Shown piece by piece: positions 1 to 9,621 of a stretch of 64,000 nucleotides of DNA. A program made the position numbers and the translations under genes. Position 1 is the stretch's first letter. Every line of letters begins with the position of its first letter. The notes beneath the pieces are model-generated. The model searched no databases. It was not told the DNA's origin and saw nothing but the letters and a program-made list of their open reading frames with translations. Source of the DNA: Trichomonas vaginalis G3 (Eukaryota; Parabasalia; Trichomonadida; Trichomonadidae); assembly GCF_026262505.1 (NCBI RefSeq), contig NC_067204.1, positions 7,597,797-7,661,796 of the forward strand. The letters run 5' to 3'.

Positions 1-175
1 TCGCACAACAGTCTAAATTACATGTTAAAAGTTCTTGCTTTATCTTCTGGATTTCTGTTTCGAAAGTATATGAAGAAGGAATGAAGCTTTTCATCTCTAC
101 TAACATTGAAGTTGGGTTCATGACTAACGAGTTTGGTGCTGTTGTTTGAATTGTTGTTGTGCCGATTGTTGACAT
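1..175 (-). CDS. N-terminal part of a conserved Maverick protein of unknown function (cut by window edge)
   Basis: About 58 residues are visible, starting at an ATG on the minus strand at 175. Apart from a slightly longer leader they match the N-terminus of the 304-residue protein at 31130-32044; both share the segment TTAPNSLVMNPTSMLVEMKS. The remaining two thirds lie beyond position 1. The upstream region is an A/T-only stretch of about 50 bases, as in other genes of these elements. Function is not recognised. A third, shorter relative lies at 48017-48607, so the gene is a repeatedly reused Maverick module. Confidence 0.7.
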   Translation of the reverse strand, partial: MSTIGTTTIQTTAPNSLVMNPTSMLVEMKSFIPSSYTFETEIQKIKQELLTCNLDCCA

Positions 176-254
176 TTTATTTTTTTATACAAAATAAAAA
201 AATAAATAAAATAAAACTAAACTTTTTTTCTATCTTAAGGAAATTCATGAAAAT

Positions 255-320
255 TCAACGGGTGAGAAAAGAGGTGAGAAAAGAGGTGAGATTTCACCTC
301 TTCACCTAAAATATATTTTT
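255..320. repeat. GAGGTGA palindromic intergenic repeat
   Basis: Three GAGGTGA-type units are followed by an inverted TTCACCTC, giving a near-perfect hairpin (GAGGTGA / TTCACCTC). It sits between the divergent genes at 175 (minus) and 344 (plus). The same unit occurs at 48656-48712, 49218-49270 and 58590-58645, always between genes. A related GGGTAGA/ATCTACCC version fills 29.7-33 kb. It may be a terminator, promoter or replication-related element. Confidence 0.7.
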
Positions 321-332
321 GCTGAAAAAGTG

Positions 333-343
333 TCATTTTTTTC
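333..343 (+). promoter_or_regulatory. Inr-like start site of the 344 gene
   Basis: TCATTTT begins 11 bases before the ATG at 344. This fits the core T. vaginalis initiator (TCA followed by a pyrimidine and T/A). Matching TCATTT sequences lie just upstream of the genes at 2111, 6129 and 7141 (minus), whereas genes in the replication/virion part of the element lack them. Confidence 0.45.
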
Positions 344-538
344 ATGTCAGAAGACTCGAAGGTGCAACACTTCCAAAATACCGACGAACTCAGAAGAGCA
401 GCATGGCAGTATGTTCTTGACAACTTCTATGAGTTCTCCAGGTACACCTTGGAAAATGCTGAAGAACTCCGACACAGAGAATTTGGAGAAATTGCGCTCC
501 AATACTACCTTGACAAACAAAGGGTAAACAAAGGGTAA
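344..538 (+). CDS. Small hypothetical protein, 64 aa
   Basis: This is a short, charged, probably helical protein rich in Glu, Arg, Tyr and Asn. The ATG at 344 is chosen because an Inr-like TCATTTT lies 11 bases upstream; an earlier ATG at 330 in another frame is a shadow. The end of the gene carries a direct repeat of AAACAAAGGGT, part coding and part in the stop region. No family is recognised. It belongs to the accessory module of element 1, next to a second small gene in the same direction. Confidence 0.5.
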   Translation: MSEDSKVQHFQNTDELRRAAWQYVLDNFYEFSRYTLENAEELRHREFGEIALQYYLDKQRVNKG

Positions 539-590
539 ACAAAGGGTAAAATAAGACTAAAAACTTAACGTTTAAAAAGTGACATTTTTA

Positions 591-791
591 ATGAGCTCCG
601 AGTCACCGAGAAAACTTGGTCAGATGTTAGCAGCTTACTTCCCTGAGGAGGATGGAAGCGTTACATACGTAAGGTTCAAAAACAACGAACCTGGAATTGC
701 GTACCAAATTCGCAATTACATGACCATGGAAGAGTACGAAAGGTTCCTACAAGAGAAACCAGCTCTAAACAACTCAGAAAAGAAAGAATAA
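591..791 (+). CDS. Small hypothetical protein, 66 aa
   Basis: The ATG at 591 follows GACATTTTTA, a weak Inr-like sequence. The protein has a short middle segment (VTYVRFKNNEPG) resembling VTRLVRFKDSEG in the 7172-7417 protein, so the two may be distant paralogues. The stop TAA merges with TAAAAAG, the usual Trichomonas poly(A) signal arrangement. Function is unknown. It faces the minus-strand gene at 820-1398 tail to tail. Confidence 0.5.
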   Translation: MSSESPRKLGQMLAAYFPEEDGSVTYVRFKNNEPGIAYQIRNYMTMEEYERFLQEKPALNNSEKKE

Positions 792-819
792 AAAGTTTAA
801 CTCGTAATTGTTTATTTTT

Positions 820-1398
820 TTACTTGTATGGGCAAGCTGCAAGAATGAAGTCGACTATCTCGGTCTTTGTCTTGACCAGTTGGACGGCTCTTGCGAGTAC
901 GTCTGTTTTGCGGTCTCCAGCTGGTGTCTGACCTTCGTAATTGCGCATGTTCTTGAGAGCTCCAACTGTAAATGGCTGTAAGATGAAGAGTCTCTCAGAC
1001 TGCTTGAGGTAGTCTTCACGGTCACGAACCGAATCTGTGGTACGAGTCGAATCGGTCGATTTGAGGGAAGAGACTGAAAGCCTGTCGTCTTCCATAAGGG
1101 CTGTAGCATACTCTTTGCGTAAGCGGTTCAGACCTTCTTCGAACTCTTGGTCTCTCTTCGATTGGGATTGAGATTGGAATTGCTGGGGTGGAGCTTGCTG
1201 GAACATCCAAGGGTTGGGGAAGTAAGGCATAGGCTGAGGAGGGTAGTTCGGGAAGCCTTGTAGTGGAAATTGGTAGTAACCTTGAGGTGGAAATTGGTAG
1301 TAATTTGGTGGAGGTACTTGCTGAAACTGAGGTGCAGGGGCTGGTGCTTTCGGTTCTTCTGGCTTGGGAATGGGCTCGGTTGGTGGGACGTCGGACAT
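820..1398 (-). CDS. Pro/Gln/Tyr-rich protein with helical C-terminal domain, 192 aa
   Basis: The first 80 residues are low complexity, made of Pro, Gln, Tyr and Phe with PPQG/FPLQGFP-type repeats, and look disordered. The next 110 residues are charged and probably helical, with a Ser/Thr-rich linker around residues 105-125. Family is not recognised. A 25-residue protein with the same N-terminus (MSDVPPTE) is encoded at 34210-34287 in element 2, beside the same 22-bp repeat arrays, so promoter array and gene start travel as a unit. A virion or host-interaction role is only a guess. Confidence 0.6.
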   Translation of the reverse strand: MSDVPPTEPIPKPEEPKAPAPAPQFQQVPPPNYYQFPPQGYYQFPLQGFPNYPPQPMPYFPNPWMFQQAPPQQFQSQSQSKRDQEFEEGLNRLRKEYATALMEDDRLSVSSLKSTDSTRTTDSVRDREDYLKQSERLFILQPFTVGALKNMRNYEGQTPAGDRKTDVLARAVQLVKTKTEIVDFILAACPYK

Positions 1399-1416
1399 CT
1401 GTTTGTGGCTTAACCG

Positions 1417-1526
1417 TCGGAAGGAAAAACCTTTCCTGTCGGAAGGAAAAACTTTTCCTGTTGGAAGAAAAAACTTTTCCTGTCGGAAGGAAAAACTTTT
1501 TCTGTCGGAAGGAAAAACTTTTCCTG
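1417..1526. repeat. 22-bp tandem array A (5 units)
   Basis: Five head-to-tail 22-bp units of the form TCGGAAGGAAAAACTTTTCC plus TG are present, each internally palindromic (GGAAAA/TTTTCC). They lie upstream of the minus-strand gene at 1398. A non-repeated core with the palindrome ATTTTCGAAAAT (1551-1562) separates them from array B. A mirror copy of the whole block is at 33890-34200. Confidence 0.85.
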
Positions 1527-1608
1527 AAGTTCGACCAAAAAGTTCTCAATTTTCGAAAATTTGAATGGTTTACGGACGGACAACTGGAAGAGTTCTTCCT
1601 GTCGTCGG

Positions 1609-1696
1609 GAAAATTTTTTCCAGTTGTCCGGAAAATTTTTTCCAGTTGTCCGGAAAATTTTTTCCAGTTGTCGGGAAAATATTTTCCTGTCGGATG
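1609..1696. repeat. 22-bp tandem array B (about 4 units)
   Basis: About four 22-bp units of the form GAAAATTTTTTCCAGTTGTC plus CG are present. They have the same period as array A and share the GAAAA/TTTTCC palindrome but not its flanks. The last unit runs into the presumed ATG of the gene at 1694. The 22-bp spacing is about two helical turns, as expected for sites bound on one DNA face. Confidence 0.8.
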
Positions 1697-2083
1697 GAAG
1701 GACTCGGAATGCCAGAAGGATTTGACGAGGCAATTTACCTTATAGAGATAAATGAAGTTGTTAAGCAGTACTTGCGCAGGGTAATGAAGCCCAAGGTCAA
1801 GTTCACCAGTATTTCTGGAAGGTCTACACTTCAGCTCGAGACTTCGACTGGAATTCCAATTCAAATACCAGACGGGACAGCCTACGACGACATAAAGGAC
1901 GCCAAAAGAGAAGCTCTTGTTAAGTTCCTAAACAAACGTCCTTGGATAAAAATACCAAACAAGGAGAACCCCCTACCCCATATGAAATTGGCAATTCAGT
2001 CTCTCCTTCGCTTCTCGGGTCAACCATTCTACATAACCTGTGAAGGCGACATCCAACCAGTTCAGTCAACCTTAACGTTTTGA
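1694..2083 (+). CDS. Hypothetical protein, about 129 aa
   Basis: The frame is open from 1565, but the first 43 codons are the 22-bp repeat array, so the ATG at 1694 is preferred. The protein has a mixed alpha/beta look, with a stretch GIPIQIPDGTAYDDIKDAK in the middle, and is unlike any family I recognise. The homologous N-terminal stretch (MEGLGMPEGFDEAIYLIE) also appears beside the copy of the array near 33.84-33.95 kb, on the minus strand. Confidence 0.5.
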   Translation: MEGLGMPEGFDEAIYLIEINEVVKQYLRRVMKPKVKFTSISGRSTLQLETSTGIPIQIPDGTAYDDIKDAKREALVKFLNKRPWIKIPNKENPLPHMKLAIQSLLRFSGQPFYITCEGDIQPVQSTLTF

Positions 2084-2099
2084 GTAAAAACATTTTTTT

Positions 2100-2110
2100 T
2101 CATTTTTTGA
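2100..2110 (+). promoter_or_regulatory. Inr-like start site of the 2111 gene
   Basis: TCATTTTTTGA lies immediately upstream of the ATG at 2111 and fits the T. vaginalis Inr core TCA-Y-T/A. Confidence 0.45.
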
Positions 2111-2724
2111 ATGAAGCAAGTTAAATTCGTCCCACACCAAACTCAATGGACCGATGAAGAGTTTCAAGCCATGGTTGAAGGCGTTGAGAACGACATAGAC
2201 GGCGAACTTGAAGGAGCTCAAATCACAATTGCAACCAAAATTGCAGAAGTCAAGGAACAGATAGCTCCACTTAAAGCTACCAAAGCTACTCTTGACCTCA
2301 TGGATAGTTACCGTTTAGATGTCAAGAGTGGAATAAGACATTTAAAATTAAAACTTCTAAACTACGAAGCTATACTCCAAAAGTTAGCAGAAATGAGAAG
2401 ACTTTACCAGAGCTACTTACATGTAAGGGACTTACCTTCAAGCAGTCCGACCAAAGATGAATTTTCTGACATTGTCCCAATTTTGTCCGAAAGTCAGCTC
2501 AGATGTTTCGAACTGCTCCCAACATATCCGGAATATGAACGTTTGCCTGAACTCTTCCGCAATCTCAAAAAACGTTTTTTGGTTCTCATGTTCGAAACTA
2601 GGGTTGTTAAAAATATCAAAAATTAGCGTTTTGAAGACACCATGGTGTCTTATAATTTTCCCTTCCTTATTGGCGTGTAGAAATAAATGCGCCAATAGAT
2701 TGAAGAAGAAGAATTGTTTTTCTC

Positions 2725-5006
2725 TTAAGGATACCCTTACGTGTCAGATTTTTTGCGCATACGAAGAAGTCATGCTAGACATGAGCTATAAACCTGAAAT
2801 TTTAGCAACATATTTAAAACTTTTTAAACTACAATACACTTTAATATTCAAGAACAAAAATATTCTTTTTAGAAATTACATAATTATTTTATGTGAAATC
2901 TATATAAAAACATATTTTGCGAGCGTAACTTTTTTCTTTATAAGCACCTTATATGACTGATAAACTGTGAAGGCACATAATTGTTAATTCATAGAGTTGA
3001 TATGTTTCCAAAATTGAGAGGAAATTTGAAAATTGAATACCCTTTCAATTCAATTTTCAAAAGATATCAGCTCCTTCAATAATTGAAGGACGATTTTGAT
3101 CATTTGCTCTTAAAACAAGTATGCCATGGAGAAAAAAGTTACGCTCGCAAATCTGAAATATAACTATCATATAAAAAAATTAAATTTCTAATTTTTTACT
3201 CTATAGATATTATTGGCCACTTGTGTAATGCATAAAAGTTTATGTCATATGCATACATTTGGAAGTATGGGAGACGAGGGAAATTACTTCTATGAGGCAC
3301 TAGGATTTTTAAAAATTTCTCTATCGGACTCACCATTCAATTTCTCGAAAATTAAAAAAAATCAATAATAGCTAAAATGTATTATGCATAACAAATTTTA
3401 ATGTTACACGGTATTTTTTGAACTTCATGACATGAATTTTCTTTATATTATTTTTTTTTTTTTGGATTTTCTATGATTTATGCGATAGGCTGGAACAACA
3501 TTGTAAGTGCAATGATATCATTTATAGAGAAATCTAAAATTTCAGCATTCAGAACTCGCAACCACAAAAATATTCATTTGCTAAGTAAGTAAAGTTGATT
3601 AAGTTCGACACTTAGCTTTTATACGTAAAACCAAGTGTGTATTGTTATTTCTTGTTAAATTATTGAGAAAAAAATAAATTGTAAGAGAAACGATACTGAT
3701 TATTGAAATAATATTGAGGGTAGCTGCAGATTTCTTCATTAACATGCCGGAAATTTGTTAATCTTGGTTTTCTATCATAAAATCTGTCGAAGAATCTAAA
3801 AACGGAGATATGAAATAGAGATCATGTAAATCTAGAGTATCCTGTCAGAAAAATAGACTAAGCATGTAACCCTTTTTTGGTCATAAACACTTTTTACCAC
3901 TTAGTCATACAGATGATCATTAAATTTAAACGAGCACTTTTTGTCAGAATTTATTCTTTTACAAAGACAGAAGATTTTAGTATTATTTAATATTAGTGCT
4001 GTAGCAAAATTCAAAAAACGGTGAAAATTCAGTGAATTTGTGAATTCACATTTTTTTCGACATTTTTCTTGATATATCCATGCACATTAAGAACACAGCT
4101 TTGATACGCTTAAAAAAGCATATTTCATATGAAATTGTTAAAGAAATAAACAATTTATATAAAAATTGCACTTATGGGCAGTTTAGATATATAATTTATA
4201 TATAACATATATACAAATCCATAGACAAAGTGCAATAACTACAATGTTGTAGAAATTACAGCAGAAATACTGACTTTTTGAAGGATAATAAGAATTCTTC
4301 TAAATGTTGTATTTTTATAATTTGATTGATTTTTTTACTATTTCATTAATCTTTTATGAATAATAATTATTTTTAATATATGTGCTATTAAAATTTCAAA
4401 TTTTGACTAATATATCTAAGTTATCTGAACGAAACATTTAGAAAATATCATACTTACATTGAAATAGCAAGTAGAGCATATTAATAGCAAGTTTCTTGGC
4501 TTTATATCTATCATCTATTGTTGTTTGATCAAACAAAATTCACTCTATTATATGGTGTCAATTAATTAAAACAATTTTTAATAGTTATTTATTTAGTGCG
4601 AATAAGTGCAAACTCATAAATGAATAACTTAATAGTAGAAATGAATTATCTGATATAAATCTCACATTTTGTCCATCAGAAATACTTTAATTGCATACGC
4701 ATAACTATTAGTAATACGTCTGGAGTGTCAATTAATAACAATCCCACAACAAGTAAAATTCAGATTTTTATTAAACTTATTTTTTCCTAAAAGTTTTCTC
4801 AAATTACTATATATACATATGTGGATAAAATAATAGTAATATTGTATAAAATTAGATAATTTTTTTTATTTGAGAACCTCTCAAAAGTTCATTCAATTTA
4901 TCAATTGTTTCAGTTTGATGTATATTCATTTCTGGAGCCTAAAACTTTAGCAATCATGACAATATCATATTCTCTTTCTAACTACGCAATGTAAGGGTAT
5001 CCTTAA
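2725..5006. mobile_element. Nested inverted-repeat element inside the hAT-like element
   Basis: TTAAGGATACCCTTAC at 2725-2740 is inverted perfectly at 4991-5006 (GTAAGGGTATCCTTAA). The ends lie 2.28 kb apart, both inside the hAT-like element. The outermost TTAA or TA could be the target duplication, so it may be a TTAA-type (piggyBac-like) or TA-type (Tc1/mariner-like) element; the sequence cannot decide. No transposase frame is seen. It must have inserted after, or together with, the outer element. Confidence 0.6.
2916..3151. mobile_element. Small MITE-like inverted-repeat element, about 236 bp
   Basis: A 21-bp perfect inverted repeat starting TTTGCGAGCGTAAC (2916-2936) is matched at 3131-3151, with a 194-bp spacer that is itself partly palindromic around 3030-3060. 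Size and structure fit a MITE. No convincing target duplication is seen, so the exact boundaries are uncertain. It is the third nesting level within this insertion. Confidence 0.6.
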
Positions 5007-6117
5007 TGAACTTTAATCCTTTTGATATAAGAATATTAAAAACATTAATATAATTTCGATTTCGGAAATTAAATTTCCAAATTTTTTGTCGATTTCGGAA
5101 ATAACAGGATCCCGCATCCAACACGCAACAACAAAACACAAAACACACTTTTTGGTTCTTTCATCGTTTTAATCGTAATTTATGTAATACATGATTTGGA
5201 TAAATTTTACAAAAATAGAACCTATATTATATTCTTTTCAAAGATTCTTGCAAATCATCAAAAATAATTGTATTTTAAAAAACGATCAAATTATCCTTTC
5301 ATTATTTTAAACTTAAATTAGTTTTTATGATTGACTAAAGCAATCATATTTATTCATCATTAAATAAACAAAAAAATAATATTTGAGAGTTATTTCAAAA
5401 AAAACACATTGAATTTATTAATTTGTCTCAATTTCAGTATTATAAATTTTTATAATTTCAATATTTTGAAATACACTTTTTAATATTTCAATATTTATGA
5501 TATTTCAATGTATTAAGTGGTCTCAAATTGAGCTTCTCAAATATAAGTTGGCCTATTCAAATAATAAAATTAAATAATATTTAAAATAATAAATAAAAGT
5601 GATTGAGGTCATAGCAAAACGGCTGTTTCAGTCATTAATTCTTAAAAATAAAAAGGGTAAAAACTAAATACAATGGGTAAAATTCAATAGTGTCTGTGCT
5701 ATCGTTCAATTTGAAGGTGTCTTTTGAAACCGCAAGACACATTGAATTTTTGAATAGTGTATTATGGTTTGACAGACACCAATGAAAAAAATAAAATGAT
5801 ATTTATTTTAAATATATAAGATCCTTATATAAAATATAAATATTTTATCGTTTTATTTTCTTGTTTTAGAAATGTTTTTTATTGAAAAATCAATAAAACT
5901 AACTCCAAAATAAAATTTTTGATTTAAAGACACTATGATGACACCAGGCAAATCTTCCAAGACACCTATCGTCGGGAATCTAACAACCCTATTCGAAACT
6001 TTTATCGGAAGAGACAACAAACGTTCAGAAGAAGAACAAGATATTATTTTAAACTTGTTGTATGACTTAACCGTCATAACAAGCTTTTTGAAGTAAAACC
6101 GTCATTCTCAAACCACT

Positions 6118-6128
6118 TCATTTTTTCG
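6118..6128 (+). promoter_or_regulatory. Inr-like start site of the 6129 gene
   Basis: TCATTTTTTCG directly precedes the ATG at 6129 and fits the T. vaginalis Inr core. Confidence 0.45.
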
Positions 6129-6827
6129 ATGTCCGAACAAGCACCGAAGCCAAACTCAATGGAAGATGTCCTTTCAATGTTGCCAGACAAGCGCCCAGTT
6201 CAAATTCAAATTTTGAATTTGAAAGCTCATCTGACAAACACCGTTAAGACTCTCCAAAGTAGTCTTATGGAAGAGATGAAGGGACTTAAAGGTGAGTTCC
6301 TCATGAACCAAGCTTCCAATGAGAAAGTCCTGAACGATTTGACGGAAACCTTGCGCATTTACGCGAGAGAGAACCGAGACCTTGCCAGACTCATCTACCG
6401 TTTCTTCGAAGAGATAGACGCCATCTGGAAGGTACTCGGAAAGGACAGAACATGCAACACCGTACTTCGTGAGTACCAAATTGAAGAAGGAATTGTCGAG
6501 GAAGAAGAGGAAGAAGAGGAAGAAGAGAAACACGAAGAAGAGAAACACGAAGAAAAGGAAGTTTGGGCAACCCTTGTTGCCGATGACGCTTACGAAATTT
6601 CACAACCCTACCCATACAAAATCCGCAACAAGGAGACAGGCAAGGTTCTTACCCCAGTCCTCAACAACTTGGGACACTTGAACTTTACCCTTCGGAATTA
6701 CGGTACAATTTCCATGGGAAGGCTTGTCGGTATGCAATGGGTTCCAAATCCAAACAAGAAGACGAGGGTCAGACACATTGACGGTGACAAGCTCAACAAC
6801 CGTAAGGAGAACCTCGAGTGGTTCTAA
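6129..6827 (+). CDS. HNH endonuclease-like protein with coiled-coil and acidic linker, 232 aa
   Basis: Residues 1-115 are helical and charged. Residues 118-145 are an almost pure Glu/Lys tract. The last 85 residues are like the recognition-plus-HNH module of homing-type endonucleases, with IRNKETGKVL, RLVGMQWVPNP and a final HIDGDKLNNRKENLEWF, the classic HxDGdkxNNrxeNLxw signature. This suggests a DNA nuclease or a DNA-binding derivative. A different HNH protein occupies the same place beyond the polymerase in element 2 (28270-28854), so the slot is conserved while the protein is exchanged. The start has an Inr-like TCATTTTTTCG. Confidence 0.75.
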   Translation: MSEQAPKPNSMEDVLSMLPDKRPVQIQILNLKAHLTNTVKTLQSSLMEEMKGLKGEFLMNQASNEKVLNDLTETLRIYARENRDLARLIYRFFEEIDAIWKVLGKDRTCNTVLREYQIEEGIVEEEEEEEEEEKHEEEKHEEKEVWATLVADDAYEISQPYPYKIRNKETGKVLTPVLNNLGHLNFTLRNYGTISMGRLVGMQWVPNPNKKTRVRHIDGDKLNNRKENLEWF

Positions 6828-6877
6828 GAGTAAAAAAAATTTTATTTTAGGGGGAAACCCCGAGTAAATTTAAGTTT

Positions 6878-7141
6878 TTAGTTGCGTAAGCGGCTTAAAT
6901 TAAGGATAATTTGGACAAGTAGTTCCTGACCTCTGAATAGGACTCTTTCGTCATCCCAGTTGCGTAGGAGGTCGTCCCAGAGGAGTTGGTAGAATTGCCA
7001 ATCCAAGGACGATTTGTCCTCCCAGGCATTGAGGATGTACTGCTCGTAGAGTTTCATGACCTCTGCCTTGCACCAGACACCCTCTCCCTTGGAACGTAAG
7101 GCTTCTTCGAAGTGCTCGAATGCGATTGGCTGCTTGACCAT
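6878..7141 (-). CDS. Small hypothetical protein, 87 aa
   Basis: This is a helical protein rich in Trp, Leu and Glu (AWEDKSSLDWQFYQLLWDDL), without a recognised family. The ATG at 7141 is preferred over the open frame four codons further up, because TCATTTCGG just upstream is an Inr-like sequence. It is divergent from the 7172 gene with a 30-base spacer, so both promoters must overlap. Confidence 0.5.
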   Translation of the reverse strand: MVKQPIAFEHFEEALRSKGEGVWCKAEVMKLYEQYILNAWEDKSSLDWQFYQLLWDDLLRNWDDERVLFRGQELLVQIILNLSRLRN

Positions 7142-7171
7142 CCGAAATGACACTTTTTGTCCGTTTGGTCA
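7142..7171. promoter_or_regulatory. 30-bp divergent promoter
   Basis: The spacer between the minus-strand start at 7141 and the plus-strand start at 7172 carries TCATTT toward the left gene and a TCA right before the ATG of the right gene. Both look Inr-like. The two transcripts would start within about 25 bases of each other. Confidence 0.4.
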
Positions 7172-7417
7172 ATGTTCGTGTCTCGTGCCATAGTCGACGA
7201 AAATACAGACAAACAGGTTATATATGAGTTTGAGACCAAGAATGGTGTAACTCGACTTGTCCGATTCAAAGACTCCGAGGGCGACCATGAAATTAAACGG
7301 AAATTACCTAGGAAGGAATATAAAATGGACTGGTTGCCACCACCTCCACCTCCACCACCTTTACCTGTTCCTCAAGTAAATAAGCCTTTCCCGTTCCCAA
7401 GAATTCCCACATTTTAA
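7172..7417 (+). CDS. Small protein with poly-proline stretch, 81 aa
   Basis: The N-terminal 55 residues are charged and include VTRLVRFKDSEGDHEI, similar to the middle of the 591-791 protein. Then comes a run of eight prolines and a PVPQVNKPFPFPRIP tail, possibly an SH3- or profilin-binding surface. Function is unknown. It ends about 25 bases from the polymerase stop, in tail-to-tail orientation. Confidence 0.5.
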   Translation: MFVSRAIVDENTDKQVIYEFETKNGVTRLVRFKDSEGDHEIKRKLPRKEYKMDWLPPPPPPPPLPVPQVNKPFPFPRIPTF

Positions 7418-7440
7418 TTCAAATTCGAATAAAAACGTTT

Positions 7441-9592
7441 TTATTTCATGCAATGTTTTATTTCTGTGCCGTCTTCAAGTATGCCCCAGTACTTACGCTT
7501 GGAGAGGACATGAACTTCGGTGAAAATTTTGTCCAATTTGAATTGACCCATCTTCTCACCGACTAAACCCATTTCAATGAGTTTGTTATAGCCTTCTTCG
7601 TTCGTCATGAGTGCGTCAATGTTCTCATAGTAAACCACAACTTTGGATTTGACTTCGGAGAAGAATTTGTTGTAGTTGTCAAGGACTGCCTTTGCGAACT
7701 GAGGGTAAGACCAATGTTCGACAATAGGTTTTACTGTGGTTACTGAGCCACATTGACCTTCGGTGAACTCGTATTTCAAAACAAAAGGAGAAAACCTTTC
7801 AACAAAGTTGTCGACCTTCTCATAATGTTTACTCTTCATCTCTTGAGGTTTTTTAATGGAATATCCCCATGTCGAATTCATAAGCAATTTGAGTGTCATT
7901 GCAAGTTTGGGGTTTGAAGCTTTCCTAATATCATACAGTTGTTGTATGACTTTTCCAACTGTATAGTTCCTTCCCGGGAACTCGCCATCTTCGTTTGGAA
8001 TTCCAGTTGGAATATATTGGACAAACCTCATGTACGCAGCGTTAAGGTCAACATAGTATATCTTTTCGTTTGAGTCGAACTTGTCGCATCCAATCGGTCC
8101 AGTTCGTGGAAATTCAAGTGAGTCTCTTATCTTCTGAGAAACTTCTCCTGTTATCTCATAAACATCGTCAAAGCAACCTGTTTCATATAAAACCTTCTGA
8201 CCTAACTCAGAAGCTCTCCAATACAATTTGACGTCGATTGGATGTCTCAATGGAAGTTTGTTTATAGCATCTTGAAGTTCTTGCAACCTCATTGGAAGTT
8301 CTTCTGGTTCAGGTTGGTATCCGAACAATCCAACTCCTTTTGGAGCTGTGTACTTCTTTTGTGCTAGAACTTTGTCTAGAACGACTTTTGTCTTACCAAC
8401 AATGAAAAGTTTGTTTCGTCTTTTGGTACAAAAGTTTCTGTCAGCTTGTCATCTGGAATTGGTTCCAACAAACCTTTCTCGAAAAGAATGTTAACAGCTC
8501 TGACAATGTTGCACTTACCTTTTCCGAACAATGGGTTTGTAAGACTTTCGTTCAACATGAAGTGGTTGTGGACAATTGCAATCTTCAACCATGGTAAATT
8601 GAACTCAACAACATAGTCGTCATGTGAAGAACCTTTAGCTGTAGGTATGTTGACTCGGATATTGACATTTGCCAACGGTGCAATTTTTGCCAATTGACCT
8701 CTGAGAATGTACCTTGTCTTCACACATGACTCAAGGTACTTCATCTTCTCTTCTGTAACAAGACCAGAGTTCCTGAGACATGTAAGAATGCAAGGTTCAT
8801 TGACAATTGTTTCAATTGAATTGTAAATTCCATACCTTGTCAAGTCAATGTCAGACTTATTTATGAACGGGAAGTATCCAGCATGTTGTCTGACTGCTTG
8901 AGGGTTAGGTTGGTACCATTCGAACTTGACACTTGCAATTCCTTCAATTGCATTTAAGATGTCTGAGTCGGAGTCATACATTTGTTCTCTCTTTGTAGTC
9001 TTGAAAGCGTCAAGAAGTTGTGCGGCTGTTGTGACATTGCCATGTGCATAGTAAATGTGACCATCCAAATCTGTTATGGTCAATCTGAGATTGTATCCTT
9101 TCTTATTTCCGTCTTGTATGGCAGCAAGTACACCCATGAAGCCTTCTTTGTTCTTTCCTTCGTCAAAGTTTACTGTAAAGGTTCGACCAGATGTAATTTG
9201 ACTTCTAACTTCACGATACTTTTCATATGCATATCTTGTTCTTTCCATGGGAGCATGTGCGTCTTCACCTTTTCCTTTTTTCCTTCTCAAAGGATGCAAT
9301 TGTTCGTCATGTTTCCAGTAGAATCTGGCAAAGCCGTCGTGTCCTTCAACTTGAGGTTCACTAACATCGAAAGGCATGTCCATAAGACGTTCTTCTTCTA
9401 ACCTCTCTAGTCTGTTTGGATAATTTGCACGTGCTGTTTCCAAATCCATTTCGTAGCGAAGACCAGCCAGTTTGTCATAGACTTTTATGGGTCTTCCCTT
9501 CCTATATTTAAAATTCTTCGAAATCTCCAACCATATCTTTGCAACTCTGCTTTTATTCTAGCAGACTTTCTATCCATTCTATATGGGGGCAT
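7441..9592 (-). pseudogene. Maverick DNA polymerase B (broken copy)
   Basis: This is a mirror copy of the intact-looking polymerase at 26086-28230, nearly identical by eye over its length. It includes the polymerase core segment DLNAAYMRF and the NSTWGYS motif. Protein-primed polymerase B replicates the linear element. The copy appears broken, with about two or three breaks. The start is placed by analogy with 26086, after the same T-rich leader. Confidence 0.85.
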
Positions 9593-9621
9593 TTTTATAA
9601 AAATAAAAAAATGTTTTTTCT

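Larger units (their letters stand above)
2599..5991. mobile_element. hAT-like DNA transposon (non-coding) inserted in a Maverick gene
   Basis: The insertion is bounded by an 11-bp terminal inverted repeat, TAGGGTTGTTA at 2599-2609 and TAACAACCCTA at 5981-5991. A perfect 8-bp direct duplication, TTCGAAAC, flanks it (2591-2598 and 5992-5999). An 8-bp duplication with YAGGG ends is typical of hAT elements. Subterminal motifs AAGACACC / GGTGTCTT recur near both ends (2633-2653, 5715-5780, 5930-5970), like hAT transposase-binding repeats. No transposase frame is visible; the interior is AT-rich and full of stops, so this is a non-autonomous or decayed copy. Confidence 0.8.
2111..6096 (+). pseudogene. 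Coiled-coil hypothetical gene interrupted by a hAT-like element
   Basis: The first part (2111-2598) encodes a charged, largely helical protein with likely coiled coil (residues 25-110) and no recognised family. The gene is split by the 3.4 kb insertion at 2599-5991, with an 8-bp target duplication on both sides. Coding-like sequence resumes after the second copy of the duplication and stops near 6096. The gene start is set by the Inr-like TCATTTTTTGA. One break is evident. Confidence 0.6.

Noticed and set aside
2457-2960. A 167-codon plus-strand frame across the left end of the hAT-like element
   Set aside because: It starts in another frame of the interrupted gene and runs into non-coding transposon sequence; composition is non-protein-like.
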